Assembly: GCF_900128885.1 (NCBI RefSeq)
Contig: NZ_FQTU01000001.1
Coordinates: 304,671-368,670 of the forward strand
Origin: Alkalibacter saccharofermentans DSM 14828
GTDB lineage: Bacteria > Bacillota > Clostridia > Eubacteriales > Alkalibacteraceae
Reading direction: 5' to 3'
DNA: 64,000 nucleotides
Part shown: positions 41,773-51,488 of the stretch, one piece after another
How positions within the stretch are numbered: position 1 is the first letter of the stretch
How the letters are laid out: each line of letters starts with the position of its first letter
Position numbers and translations under genes: made by a program
Notes under the pieces: model-generated
The model's input: only the letters and a program-made list of their open reading frames with translations
Database searches by the model: none
What the model was told of the DNA's origin: nothing

Positions 41773-44741
41773 AATTCAAAAATCTTAGCATATCAAAACA
41801 AATAAATGTATCTTTAGGTGCTGTATTCATTATAGCAATGATCATCGTCTCAGGCTCCTTGTATTATATTGATTCTATATGGAACAATACAGCCGACTTA
41901 TATAATCATCCTTTAACAATTCGCCGAGCAGTGGGTGATATAAAAGAAAATGTTCTTTTAATACATAGAGATATGCGTCAATTACCTTTTGAACAAGACC
42001 CGCAGGAAATAGAGAAGCTCAAGAACAATATTGATATCTATGAAGCAGGCATAAATCGGCAGATGGACATTCTTTATAACAGATACCTAGGTCCTCAGAG
42101 CAATATCGATGAGGTCTCAGATGCATTGGCTCAATGGGAAACCATTCGGAAAGAAACCATCCGATTGTTGCATGCTGGTCAAGTAGAAGAAGTAGAAAAT
42201 AGAGTTAAGGCTAGCGGCATTGGGGGATTTCAGGCGGATAAAGTCGTTAATCAGCTAACCCAATTCAGCGACACTGCGACTATTCAGGCTGATGATTTTT
42301 TTCGCACAGCTCAGGAACAAAGAAACCAAGTCATCCGTCAAATGTTACTCGTATGCATCGGAATGCTTTTATTATTAATTGGTCTAGGATATTTTCTTAG
42401 GAATGGTATATTGCCACCGCTCACAGCATTAATTTCTGCCACTAACGCTATGCGCCAAGGAAAGCTGGACACCCGCATACAATATCAATCACCAAACGAG
42501 CTGGGAGAGCTTTCAAGGGCATTCGACGAAATGGCTGAAACCATACAAAAGGAAATTGAGTATAAAGAAAATGCCGCACTTATATCATCAGTTATGTTCA
42601 ATAATAGCAACCTGCGTACGTTTTGTCAGGAATTATTAAAAAAACTTCTGGAGCTGACTTCCTCACAGATTAGTGCCATTTATTTTTTAAATGACTCGAA
42701 CGGACATTTTGAGCGATACGAGTCTATTGGCGTAAAACATAATAGTCTTTCTTCTTTTTCTTCAACTGCAAAAGAAGGGGAATTTGGGGCAGTGCTTGCA
42801 TCAAAAAAAGTACAGCATGTAACTGATATCCCTTCAGATGCAGAAGTTGTATTCTCCACTGTCAGCGGAGATTATAAAGCCAAAGGAATCATTACTATTC
42901 CTATAGTTAATGGAGCTGATGTTGTTTCAGTAATATCACTTGCCAGTATCAAGGGCTACTCTGCAGACTCAGTTCGTTTGATAAACGGTTTAGTGAATGA
43001 AATCACAGCAAGTCTTACCGCAGTACTATCCTCACAGCGAATTCTCGAGTTTTCTCAAAAACTTCAAAGCACTAACTCGGAGCTCGAGCAACAGACAAAA
43101 GAACTGGGAATGCAAGCAAACGAACTGACAGAGCAAAATGCTGAACTGGAAATGCAAAAAAGACAGCTTGATGAAGCCAGCCGTCTTAAAACAATTTTTT
43201 TGTCTAATATGAGCCACGAATTACGAACTCCACTAAATTCGGTGATTGCTCTTTCAGGAGTGCTCAGTCGCAGACTTATCGGCAAAATCCCAGAAGAGGA
43301 GTTCAGTTATTTAGAAATAATAGAACGAAACGGAAAAAATCTTTTAACACTGATCAACGATATACTTGATATTTCGCGTATCGAAGCCGGTCGTGAAGAA
43401 ATTGAAATCACTGAGTTTAATGCCAGTCACGCAATTGCCGAAGTGGTGTCGATGATACAACCACAGGCGCAACAACAGGATACGGAGCTACTCTACGAAT
43501 CAAAAGAAAGTGAAATAATTATAAACAGTGATGTTAATAAATTTCGACATGTGTTACAAAATATAGTCGCTAATGCAATTAAATTTACTGTAGAAGGCAT
43601 TGTTGAGATTTTTGTTTCTCAACGCGAAAATAGTATTGAAATAATTGTGAAAGACACCGGGATAGGGATTCCAAAAGAGCATCTTCCGTATATTTTTGAT
43701 GAGTTCAGGCAGGCTGATGGCAGCACTTCGAGAAGGTTTGGTGGAACAGGCCTGGGACTGTCCATTTCTAAAAAATATGCCAACCTGCTCGGAGGAACCA
43801 TCACTGTAAAAAGCGAACCCGATGTGGGCTCGGAATTCACACTCAAGCTACCTATACGATATTCTATTGAAAACCAGATAAAGGAACAGATAAAAACGGA
43901 CAATCGAAATTTGGAAACGAATAGGTCAGTGCGCCAGATTGATTGCGATTTAACCGAAAAGACAATTCTGCTGGTTGAAGACAATGAATCGGCAATCATT
44001 CAGATAAAGGACCTCATAGAGGACATAGGATGTAAAATTCAGATTGCCCACGATGCAATTGAGGCATTCGCAATCATTGATCAGGCGATACCTGATGCTA
44101 TGATACTTGATCTGATGATGCCTGATGTTGATGGGTTTAAGATATTAGAAATCTTGCGCAATGCGGAGCCTACCGCTCATATCCCGGTATTGATACTGAC
44201 AGCAAAGCATATTACGAAAGACGAACTAAAACACCTGAAAAGAAACAACATACATCAACTCATTCAAAAAGGCCATATTAAGCGACTTGAACTTCAGCAA
44301 GCTGTTGCGAATATGCTGAGACCCTACGAGGTCAAGGAAGATCAATTGTCGAAAAAGTCTCCACTAATCGAAGGCAAACAGGTAGTTCTGGTGGTTGAAG
44401 ACAACCCAGATAACATGACTACTGTAAAAGCGCTATTGGAAGACCATCATACTGTTTTAGAAGCCGTCAATGCTCATGAAGGAATAGAAATGGCAAAGCA
44501 GTATTTACCAAATCTTGTTCTGATGGATATTGCTTTACCAGATATCAACGGTATAGAGGCCTTTAAGAAGATAAGAAAAATGCCCCAGTTGCAGCATATA
44601 CCTGTTATCGCTTTAACCGCCAGCGTTATGAAACATGATCGCGAAACCATCCTGTCACATGGCTTTGACGCCTTCATAGCCAAGCCTATCATCGCAAATG
44701 AATTCTTCATAGTAATAAATGAGGTGCTATATGGAAAATAG
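41769..44741 (+). CDS. Hybrid histidine kinase: sensor-HAMP-GAF-HisKA-HATPase-REC-REC
   Basis: A 990-residue membrane kinase. TM1 (13-33), an extracytoplasmic helical sensor (34-190), TM2 (191-210), HAMP (212-265), GAF (280-420), a coiled coil (430-470), then HisKA with MSHELRTP (His about 482) and the ATPase with NIVANAIKFT, VKDTGIGIP and GGTGLGLSISK. Two receiver domains follow: REC1 (phospho-Asp about 780, LDLMMPDVDG) and REC2 (about 919, MDIALPDING). There is no Hpt domain, so phosphate must pass to a separate protein, perhaps via the downstream REC. It overlaps the CheR stop by 4 bases and the next start by 11. Confidence 0.92.
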   Translation: MKFKNLSISKQINVSLGAVFIIAMIIVSGSLYYIDSIWNNTADLYNHPLTIRRAVGDIKENVLLIHRDMRQLPFEQDPQEIEKLKNNIDIYEAGINRQMDILYNRYLGPQSNIDEVSDALAQWETIRKETIRLLHAGQVEEVENRVKASGIGGFQADKVVNQLTQFSDTATIQADDFFRTAQEQRNQVIRQMLLVCIGMLLLLIGLGYFLRNGILPPLTALISATNAMRQGKLDTRIQYQSPNELGELSRAFDEMAETIQKEIEYKENAALISSVMFNNSNLRTFCQELLKKLLELTSSQISAIYFLNDSNGHFERYESIGVKHNSLSSFSSTAKEGEFGAVLASKKVQHVTDIPSDAEVVFSTVSGDYKAKGIITIPIVNGADVVSVISLASIKGYSADSVRLINGLVNEITASLTAVLSSQRILEFSQKLQSTNSELEQQTKELGMQANELTEQNAELEMQKRQLDEASRLKTIFLSNMSHELRTPLNSVIALSGVLSRRLIGKIPEEEFSYLEIIERNGKNLLTLINDILDISRIEAGREEIEITEFNASHAIAEVVSMIQPQAQQQDTELLYESKESEIIINSDVNKFRHVLQNIVANAIKFTVEGIVEIFVSQRENSIEIIVKDTGIGIPKEHLPYIFDEFRQADGSTSRRFGGTGLGLSISKKYANLLGGTITVKSEPDVGSEFTLKLPIRYSIENQIKEQIKTDNRNLETNRSVRQIDCDLTEKTILLVEDNESAIIQIKDLIEDIGCKIQIAHDAIEAFAIIDQAIPDAMILDLMMPDVDGFKILEILRNAEPTAHIPVLILTAKHITKDELKHLKRNNIHQLIQKGHIKRLELQQAVANMLRPYEVKEDQLSKKSPLIEGKQVVLVVEDNPDNMTTVKALLEDHHTVLEAVNAHEGIEMAKQYLPNLVLMDIALPDINGIEAFKKIRKMPQLQHIPVIALTASVMKHDRETILSHGFDAFIAKPIIANEFFIVINEVLYGK

Positions 44742-47700
44742 GAAGATTAAAATATTGGCAGTTGATGATAACAGGGACAATCTGGTTACTTTAAAAGCAT
44801 TGATCATGGATGCTTTTTCTGAAGCTGTGGTATTGACAGCTCTAAGCGGAAAACAAGGGTTTGATCTGGCAGAAGCTGAAGACCCGGATGTGATTCTTCT
44901 AGACATCATTATGCCTGGAATGGACGGCTTTGAAGTATGCACAAGACTAAAATCAAATAATGAGCTGCGTGATATACCCGTTGTTTTTGTCACAGCTCTT
45001 AAAGGCGACAAAGAAAATCGAGTAAAAGCGCTAGAATGCGGTGCGGAGGCATTTCTATCAAAACCCATTGATGAAAGCGAACTGACTGCACAGGTTCGGG
45101 CTATGCTCAAAATCAGAGCCGCAAATATCAAAAAACGTGATGAAAAAGAATTTCTTGCTGCGCTGGTAGAAGAAAAAACCAGAGAACTGAAGGACTCAAA
45201 CTCAAAAACTTTGCAATTATTAGAAGATTTAAAGAAAGAACAGACATTAATCAAGGCTATATTCGATAGTATACCAGGCTATTTGTATGTGTATGATGAA
45301 AACGGAAAGCTCATAAAATGGAATAAAAATCATGAGACAATGACAGGATTTTCAGCGGAAGAACTGTCCCATATGACCCTCGAAAAATGGTTTGATCAGG
45401 AAGATATTCTAAAGGTAAACACGGCGGTTCATGACGTTTTCGAAAAAGGATACGGCGAGGTTGAAGCACAGCTGATTTTAAAAAACGGAGAAAAAATGTT
45501 AACTCGTTCAAGTGGTGTCCCTCTCGTTTTGGATGGACATAAATACTTCACCGGTATCGGAGTTGATATTACCGAAATCAAGAAAACTGAAATACAGCTG
45601 AAGCAATATATGGATGATTTATTGGAGTCGCAACGGATTGCCCGTTTAGGGACATGGAGACTGGATTTTGCAACGAATCAAGTTGTTTGGTCGGAAGAGC
45701 TTTATAAAATGTATGGATTTGATCCATCAAGCCCACCTCCACCCTACACAGAGTATATGAAGTTATTCACTCCGGCAAGCTGGGATAATTTATCAACCGC
45801 TCTCGAGTTAACAAGCACTGTGGGAACACCATACGAGCTGGAATTAGAAACTTTATCCAAAGACGGATTGAATGGATGGATATGGGTACGGGGCGAGGCA
45901 ATAATTGACTCGAATGGTAATATTGTTGGACTCCGGGGAGCAGCTCGGGATATAACAGCATACAAAAAGGTTCAAAACGAATTGAAGCAAAGTGAGGAAA
46001 AATTCCAACTTCTCTTTGAAAAAGCACCTCTTGGTTATCTGGCTTTAGACTCCGAAGGCTGTTTTATTGAAGTTAATCAGAAATGGCTGGATACATTTGG
46101 ATATACTAAGGAGGAGGTTATCGGTACATGGCTTGGTGATCTCCTCTGCCCTGAATATGTGGACGCATTTCGTCAGCGCTTCCAATTATTCAAAGCGCAG
46201 GGTTTTATCCAAAGCGAAGTTGAGATTCTGAGTAAAGACGGCAGGCGGATACTAATAGCCTTCGAAGGCAAAATTGCTTATGAGGCCAATGGAACGTTTA
46301 AGCAGACCCATGGCATCATGAGAGATATTACCGATCAAAGAAAAGCCGAGAAGGCTTTGATAGAAAGTGAAGAGCGCTATAGGCAACTGAGCCAACAAAC
46401 CCGAACGTTCACTTGGGAAGTTGATGAACAAGGTCTGTATACTTTTGTCGATCATCTGATTGAGGAAGTTCTAGGGTACCGTCCTGAAGAACTGATTCAA
46501 AAGAAACATTTTTACGACCTATGTCCAGAAGAAGAGCGAGAGGATCTTAAGCTGACTGCCTTTGATATATTCGAACGAAAAGACCTGTTTCGTGACATGG
46601 AAAATAAATCATTAACAAAAACTGGGGATATGGTGGTTCTCTCTACCGATGGTTTTCCGATTTTAAATGATGATGGGAGCTTGCGAGGTTATCGCGGCAG
46701 CGATACCGATGTCACAGCACGCAAACAGACTGAGGAAGCTTTGCGCAAGAGTGAGGAACGATTCAGGGTTGCGCAAGAAATATCTCCCGACGGATTCACC
46801 ATACTTCATCCCGTACGTAACGAAACAGGTGAGATTATTGACTTTACCTTTGTTTATGAAAATCAAGCCGTTGCACGTTTTAACCAAACAGATACTCAAA
46901 AGGTAATCGGCAAAAGACTTCTAGATCTTTTCCCGGCCCATAGCGAAACCTCTTTTTACGAAACATATAAGCATGTAGCCAACACAGGAAACTCTCAAAT
47001 ATTGGAAGATGTCAATGTTGGAGAGGTAGCTTCTAGGCCGATATGGCTGCGACTGGTAGTCGTTTCGATGGGTGAAGATATTGCCATCGCTGCTCAGGAT
47101 ATCACCGAACGAAAAAAAGCAGAAGAAAAGCTACTCTACCTTAGTAATCACGACCATCTTACAGGATTATACAATAGACGTTTCTTTGAAATTATGTTAA
47201 ATAATTTAGACACAAAAGAGAATCTTCCATTATCAATTATTATGTGCGATGTCAACGGACTAAAGTTGGTCAACGATTCATTTGGACACGATTCGGGAGA
47301 TGCCCTTCTTAAAAAAGCTGCAGAGACAATCAAGAAGTCATGTCGAGAAAAAGATTTTATTGCCAGAATTGGCGGAGATGAATTCGCTATTTTATTACCT
47401 AAGACCTCAGCGCAGGAAAGCTCAGAAATTGCAAACCACATAAATAAAATGGCCTTTAAAGAGAAGGTTTCGAATGTTGAGTTGTCCATCTCCTCTGGAT
47501 ATGATACCAAAACAACAGATAAGCAATCACTTATCGAAATCATTGCAAACGCCGAAAACCATATGTACAGACACAAACTGTATGAGCGTTCGAGTATTAG
47601 AAGCAAAACAATCGACCTTATAATGAACACATTATTTGAGAAAAGCAAGCGAGAGGCTGCCCATTCAAATAGAGTGGGCAGTATTTGCCAAGCAATTGCA

Positions 47701-48168
47701 TCTAAGATGAACCTGGATAAGGATGCTATAAATCAGATGAAAATAGCTGGGTTAATTCATGATATTGGGAAAATAGGCATAGATGAAAAAATACTGAATA
47801 AGCCGGGGAATCTAACTATCGATGAAAAAAGCGAAATTGAAAGACACCCTGAGATAGGTTGGAGGTTGCTCAGCTCTACAAATGAATTTTCGGAGTTGGC
47901 GCAATTTGTACTTAATCATCATGAAAAATGGGACGGAAGCGGGTATCCGAATGGACTCAAAGGCGAAGCAATACAGCTTGGAGCAAGGATAATAGCTGTT
48001 GCTGACGCTTATGATGCAATGACCAGCGATAGAAGTTATCGAAAAGGATTGAGCAAAGAGGAAGCCATTAAAGAGCTGACGAGATGTTCAGGATCGCAGT
48101 TTGACCCAAATATCGTAAAAGTGTTCGTGAATCGGGTGTTGCCATTTATTGGTGTTATAGACATATGA
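44731..48168 (+). CDS. REC-PAS(5)-GGDEF-HD-GYP c-di-GMP response regulator
   Basis: A 1145-residue protein. REC (5-125) has LLDIIMPGMDGFE as phospho-acceptor. Five PAS domains begin near 173, 301, 424, 549 and 676. GGDEF runs from about 803 with intact GGDEF (881-885), and REKD (872-875) is an I-site five residues upstream. HD-GYP (970-1145) has HD at 1010-1011 and HHEKWDGSGYP at 1063-1073. Both synthesis and degradation of c-di-GMP are therefore possible in one polypeptide under control of the upstream kinase. ATG 44731 with GAGGTG is preferred over an ATG 12 bases upstream. Confidence 0.92.
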   Translation: MENRKIKILAVDDNRDNLVTLKALIMDAFSEAVVLTALSGKQGFDLAEAEDPDVILLDIIMPGMDGFEVCTRLKSNNELRDIPVVFVTALKGDKENRVKALECGAEAFLSKPIDESELTAQVRAMLKIRAANIKKRDEKEFLAALVEEKTRELKDSNSKTLQLLEDLKKEQTLIKAIFDSIPGYLYVYDENGKLIKWNKNHETMTGFSAEELSHMTLEKWFDQEDILKVNTAVHDVFEKGYGEVEAQLILKNGEKMLTRSSGVPLVLDGHKYFTGIGVDITEIKKTEIQLKQYMDDLLESQRIARLGTWRLDFATNQVVWSEELYKMYGFDPSSPPPPYTEYMKLFTPASWDNLSTALELTSTVGTPYELELETLSKDGLNGWIWVRGEAIIDSNGNIVGLRGAARDITAYKKVQNELKQSEEKFQLLFEKAPLGYLALDSEGCFIEVNQKWLDTFGYTKEEVIGTWLGDLLCPEYVDAFRQRFQLFKAQGFIQSEVEILSKDGRRILIAFEGKIAYEANGTFKQTHGIMRDITDQRKAEKALIESEERYRQLSQQTRTFTWEVDEQGLYTFVDHLIEEVLGYRPEELIQKKHFYDLCPEEEREDLKLTAFDIFERKDLFRDMENKSLTKTGDMVVLSTDGFPILNDDGSLRGYRGSDTDVTARKQTEEALRKSEERFRVAQEISPDGFTILHPVRNETGEIIDFTFVYENQAVARFNQTDTQKVIGKRLLDLFPAHSETSFYETYKHVANTGNSQILEDVNVGEVASRPIWLRLVVVSMGEDIAIAAQDITERKKAEEKLLYLSNHDHLTGLYNRRFFEIMLNNLDTKENLPLSIIMCDVNGLKLVNDSFGHDSGDALLKKAAETIKKSCREKDFIARIGGDEFAILLPKTSAQESSEIANHINKMAFKEKVSNVELSISSGYDTKTTDKQSLIEIIANAENHMYRHKLYERSSIRSKTIDLIMNTLFEKSKREAAHSNRVGSICQAIASKMNLDKDAINQMKIAGLIHDIGKIGIDEKILNKPGNLTIDEKSEIERHPEIGWRLLSSTNEFSELAQFVLNHHEKWDGSGYPNGLKGEAIQLGARIIAVADAYDAMTSDRSYRKGLSKEEAIKELTRCSGSQFDPNIVKVFVNRVLPFIGVIDI

Positions 48169-48290
48169 GAAGTTTTTGCAATATGAGCACTGCAGAAAAT
48201 GCACCCATACAGATTTTTAGGTACCTCGTTATATTTTCTGTATCACCCTTTTATCCAAAGCTGTCTTTAATCAGCAAATTGCTATCTTTT

Positions 48291-50138
48291 TTAAAACGGA
48301 AAAAAAATAGGCAGAAATAAAATAATGAATATAGCAGTTATGAGCTGTACCGGTGCTCCTACTCGCATAAAATCCATAAATTTATATTTTCCGGCAGCCA
48401 TGACCATGGCATTAGGCGGTGTAGCCACGGGTGTTGCAAAAGCCATGCTGGCTGCAAATGCCACGGCCATAACCATTGGATAAGGACTTACCACCAAATT
48501 CTGAGATGTCATGATGGCAACGGGGTATAACAGCACAGCTGTGGCAGTATTGCTTATAAACTGGCTAAATACCGATGCTATAATATAAAGTCCAGCCATT
48601 ACTGCCAAAGGCCCAACATCCCCTAGACCAGCAACCAGTCTTTCAGAAATATACTCAATCCCCCCTGTCTTTTCAAGAGCAGTAGCCATTGGAAGCATAC
48701 ACGCTATAAGAATGATTGTATGCCAGTTTATAGAACGGTATGCGTGATCCGTCTGCCGTACGCAGCGGGTAAATACTATGATAAGGGCAGTCATTATTAC
48801 GGTTATGACAGTTGGCAGCACTTCAAAAACCATCATAAATATCATCCATATAAGAATTAGCCCTGCCAAAAAAGATCTGCCAGGATGAGGGAGGGCAGCT
48901 GCAGGTTTTCTGACATGGCTCAACACAACCGTATCTCTCTTTTCCTCATGCAATAGGTTGATATCCTTCCACTCTCCATACACAAGCATTGTATCGCCAT
49001 ACAAAAGCATCTCGTTTTGATCGGGACGTCTTGCATCTTTGTATTGATGCTTAAGGGCTAATATCGTTAAATCGTATTTATCCCTAAAACGAATGTCTTC
49101 TATGGACTGATTAATAAACGCTGACTGGGGCGTCAATATAACTTCCGCCAATCTAGCTTTCTCAAGCATAAAATCTCCAGAGTCGTTTTCCTCAGTAATT
49201 TCAACACCCTTATCTTCAATCAGCTTGTAAATGGCTTCTTTGTGACCATATACGATAAGATAATCACCTGATTTTGGTGAATAGTCGGCTCCTGGCAAAA
49301 ATCGCAGAGTGGACTTAGGAAGAAGGAACTGTTTCTTTGCAGGCTTTCTGATTACCTCAAGTACCGTGATATTGTAGACAGATCTCCATTTTATGTCCCT
49401 AAGAGTCTTCCCCTCATCTTCAAATCCTTCAGGTATATTGATATGATGGATATATTGGCTTATGTTGTATTCCTTCAAAAGATCGATATCTTCAGATTGA
49501 TTGGCGCTATGAGCATCATTTTCATGTGGCCTATCCAGCATTTTGCGACCTATAAACCAAAGGTAAGTGATGCCCACTACAAGAACAATGGCACCTATTG
49601 CTGTAAATGAAACAAATTTAAGTGAATCATATCCGTAATCTACCAGCGTCTGACTGGCTAGAAGGTTTGGGGCTGTCCCTATAAGGGTTAATGTCCCACC
49701 CATGCTGCTGGTAAAGGCTAAAGGCATAAGCAACTTTCCAGGATGTATTTGCATCTTTCGGCAAAAGCTGACTACCATGGGTATAAAGATGGCTATAGTC
49801 CCTGTGTTGCTAATAAAACCGCTAAGCAGTGCAACCAGAAGCATCATAAATATGGTCATTTTAAATTCACTATTCCCAGTGTGCTTTACCAACAAATTGC
49901 CGGCTCTTTCTGCAAGACCTGTTTGAAAAATGCCTTCACCCACCACAAATAGTGCGGCAATCATAATGACCACGCTGTTGGCAAATCCTGACAACGCCTC
50001 TTGTACCGTTAGAAGTCCGGTAAGATAAAGTGCCATCAATGATGACAAGGCCACCATATCCGAGCGAAAGCGTGGTGTAAGAAAACACAGGATGGTTAAA
50101 GCCAAAATAATAAAAACCAGTTGAATATCCGTAAGCAT
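48291..50138 (-). CDS. SLC13-family anion permease with RCK_C (TrkA-C) domains
   Basis: A 615-residue transporter of the divalent anion/Na+ symporter type (SLC13/ArsB-CitT superfamily). The N-terminal transport half includes SNTGTIAIFIPMVV and GTAPNLLASQTLV. A central cytosolic section (205-380) has two TrkA-C-like regulatory domains (EDEGKTLRDIKWR, NQSIEDIRFRDKYDLTIL). The second transport half ends with SQFISNTATAVLLYPVAIM and TPPNAMVM. The substrate could be sulfate, citrate, phosphate or another anion. GGGGGAG supports ATG 50138, nine codons inside the longest frame. Confidence 0.85.
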   Translation of the reverse strand: MLTDIQLVFIILALTILCFLTPRFRSDMVALSSLMALYLTGLLTVQEALSGFANSVVIMIAALFVVGEGIFQTGLAERAGNLLVKHTGNSEFKMTIFMMLLVALLSGFISNTGTIAIFIPMVVSFCRKMQIHPGKLLMPLAFTSSMGGTLTLIGTAPNLLASQTLVDYGYDSLKFVSFTAIGAIVLVVGITYLWFIGRKMLDRPHENDAHSANQSEDIDLLKEYNISQYIHHINIPEGFEDEGKTLRDIKWRSVYNITVLEVIRKPAKKQFLLPKSTLRFLPGADYSPKSGDYLIVYGHKEAIYKLIEDKGVEITEENDSGDFMLEKARLAEVILTPQSAFINQSIEDIRFRDKYDLTILALKHQYKDARRPDQNEMLLYGDTMLVYGEWKDINLLHEEKRDTVVLSHVRKPAAALPHPGRSFLAGLILIWMIFMMVFEVLPTVITVIMTALIIVFTRCVRQTDHAYRSINWHTIILIACMLPMATALEKTGGIEYISERLVAGLGDVGPLAVMAGLYIIASVFSQFISNTATAVLLYPVAIMTSQNLVVSPYPMVMAVAFAASMAFATPVATPPNAMVMAAGKYKFMDFMRVGAPVQLITAIFIILFLPIFFPF

Positions 50139-50582
50139 ATGTATCATCTCCCCCAAATAAACCAAATGGATGGTTCTAACAATGAATCATCTTGCGATTT
50201 CTATTTATACTCTTGAATTCTCTAGTTTAATTGATATTATCATTTTAACAACTGCTACATAGGGCGTCAAACGAGTTTTAAGCCAGTATTATTTATAACT
50301 TAAAGAATCGAAAGCCAAGACGTCAACCGCTGTAACATAGACCTGAGCTTATCACGTCAATCCCCCATTATTAAATCATCCTATCCGCAGATTCTAGATT
50401 TTACCGAGATCAAATCATCATAAGAAATTCAACCAAATAATAAATACTCCAGGCACATAGTCTGAAGCTATGACATCCTATATGTAACAGGTATTACTCA
50501 ATGTCTAGCTTTTATGCTAATATTTATAAAACAGAGGATAAATATTAAATCTATAAAAATAGCGTGAAAGGACGTTTTAATT
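50139..50582. other. Divergent gap between SLC13 permease and metF
   Basis: About 440 bases without a supportable gene. No S-box SAM riboswitch or T-box core is seen before metF. AAAGGA at 50570-50575 is its ribosome site. Confidence 0.5.
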
Positions 50583-51446
50583 ATGAAGACATCTGCATTA
50601 TTCAAACAGAAAAGAGTTTTATCATTTGAAGTGTTTCCTCCTAAACAAAGCGGTTCCGTCGAAAGCTTTTATTCCACAGTTGAGGAATTAAAAGACTTAG
50701 CACCGGATTTTATAAGCGTTACCTCTGGTGCAGGCGGAAGTGAGAATAACACCGAAACTCTTGAAATCGCATCCACTATAAAAAATAAATACGGAATTGA
50801 AAGCGTCGTACATCTTCCGGGTATCAATCTAGATAAAAAAGAAGCTTTGAAAGTTTTAGATGATTTAAAGAACGCCGGCATTGAAAATATCCTGGCTTTA
50901 AGGGGTGATGAAAACCCCACCTTCACTCCCAAGAATGATTTTAAGCATGCAAGTGATTTGATATCCTTCATAGAAGATAATGGTGATTTCAATATAATAG
51001 CAGCTTGTTATCCTGAAAATCACTTGGAATGTCCGACTGCAATTGAAGATATCCACAATCTAAAATACAAGGTGGATGCAGGTACCAATCAGCTTATAAC
51101 ACAATTATTTTTTGACAACAGCTATTTTTATGACTTTAGAGAGCGCGCAGCCATTGCCGGCATAGATGTTCCAATTGAGGCAGGCATCATGCCTGTAGTA
51201 AACAAGAGACAGATTGAACGCATGGTCAGCCTTTGCGGAGTTGATCTGCCTAAAAAATTTCTATCCATCATCAACACCTTCGAAAATAATCCAGAAGCAC
51301 TTCTAGAAGCCGGTATAGCCTACGCAGTTGACCAAATCGTCGATTTAACAGCCAATGGAGTTGACGGCATTCACCTATACACGATGAACAACCCATATAT
51401 TACCCGTAGAATCTACGAGTCTATAAGTACATTGCTCACATCATGA
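50583..51446 (+). CDS. metF: Methylenetetrahydrofolate reductase
   Basis: A 287-residue FAD protein that reduces 5,10-methylenetetrahydrofolate to 5-methyltetrahydrofolate for methionine synthesis or, in acetogens, the Wood-Ljungdahl methyl branch. Motifs: LSFEVFPPKQ at the N-terminus, FISVTSGAGGS near 43, LALRGDENP near 105 and TQLFFDNSYFYDF near 180, all typical of MetF. Length matches the short bacterial enzyme. It is a single-gene unit with its own terminator. No other Wood-Ljungdahl gene is in this window. Confidence 0.95.
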   Translation: MKTSALFKQKRVLSFEVFPPKQSGSVESFYSTVEELKDLAPDFISVTSGAGGSENNTETLEIASTIKNKYGIESVVHLPGINLDKKEALKVLDDLKNAGIENILALRGDENPTFTPKNDFKHASDLISFIEDNGDFNIIAACYPENHLECPTAIEDIHNLKYKVDAGTNQLITQLFFDNSYFYDFRERAAIAGIDVPIEAGIMPVVNKRQIERMVSLCGVDLPKKFLSIINTFENNPEALLEAGIAYAVDQIVDLTANGVDGIHLYTMNNPYITRRIYESISTLLTS

Positions 51447-51448
51447 GC

Positions 51449-51478
51449 CAAGCCTCTGTTTGTTAAAGCAGAGGCTTG
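51449..51478 (+). terminator. Terminator after metF
   Basis: A 10-bp perfect stem (51449-51458 / 51469-51478) followed by a T-rich tail, between metF and the convergent LysR gene. Confidence 0.8.
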
Positions 51479-51488
51479 ATTCTTTTGT

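Noticed and set aside
50139..50582. Possible SAM riboswitch before metF
   Set aside because: No S-box core pairing or terminator-antiterminator pair could be found.
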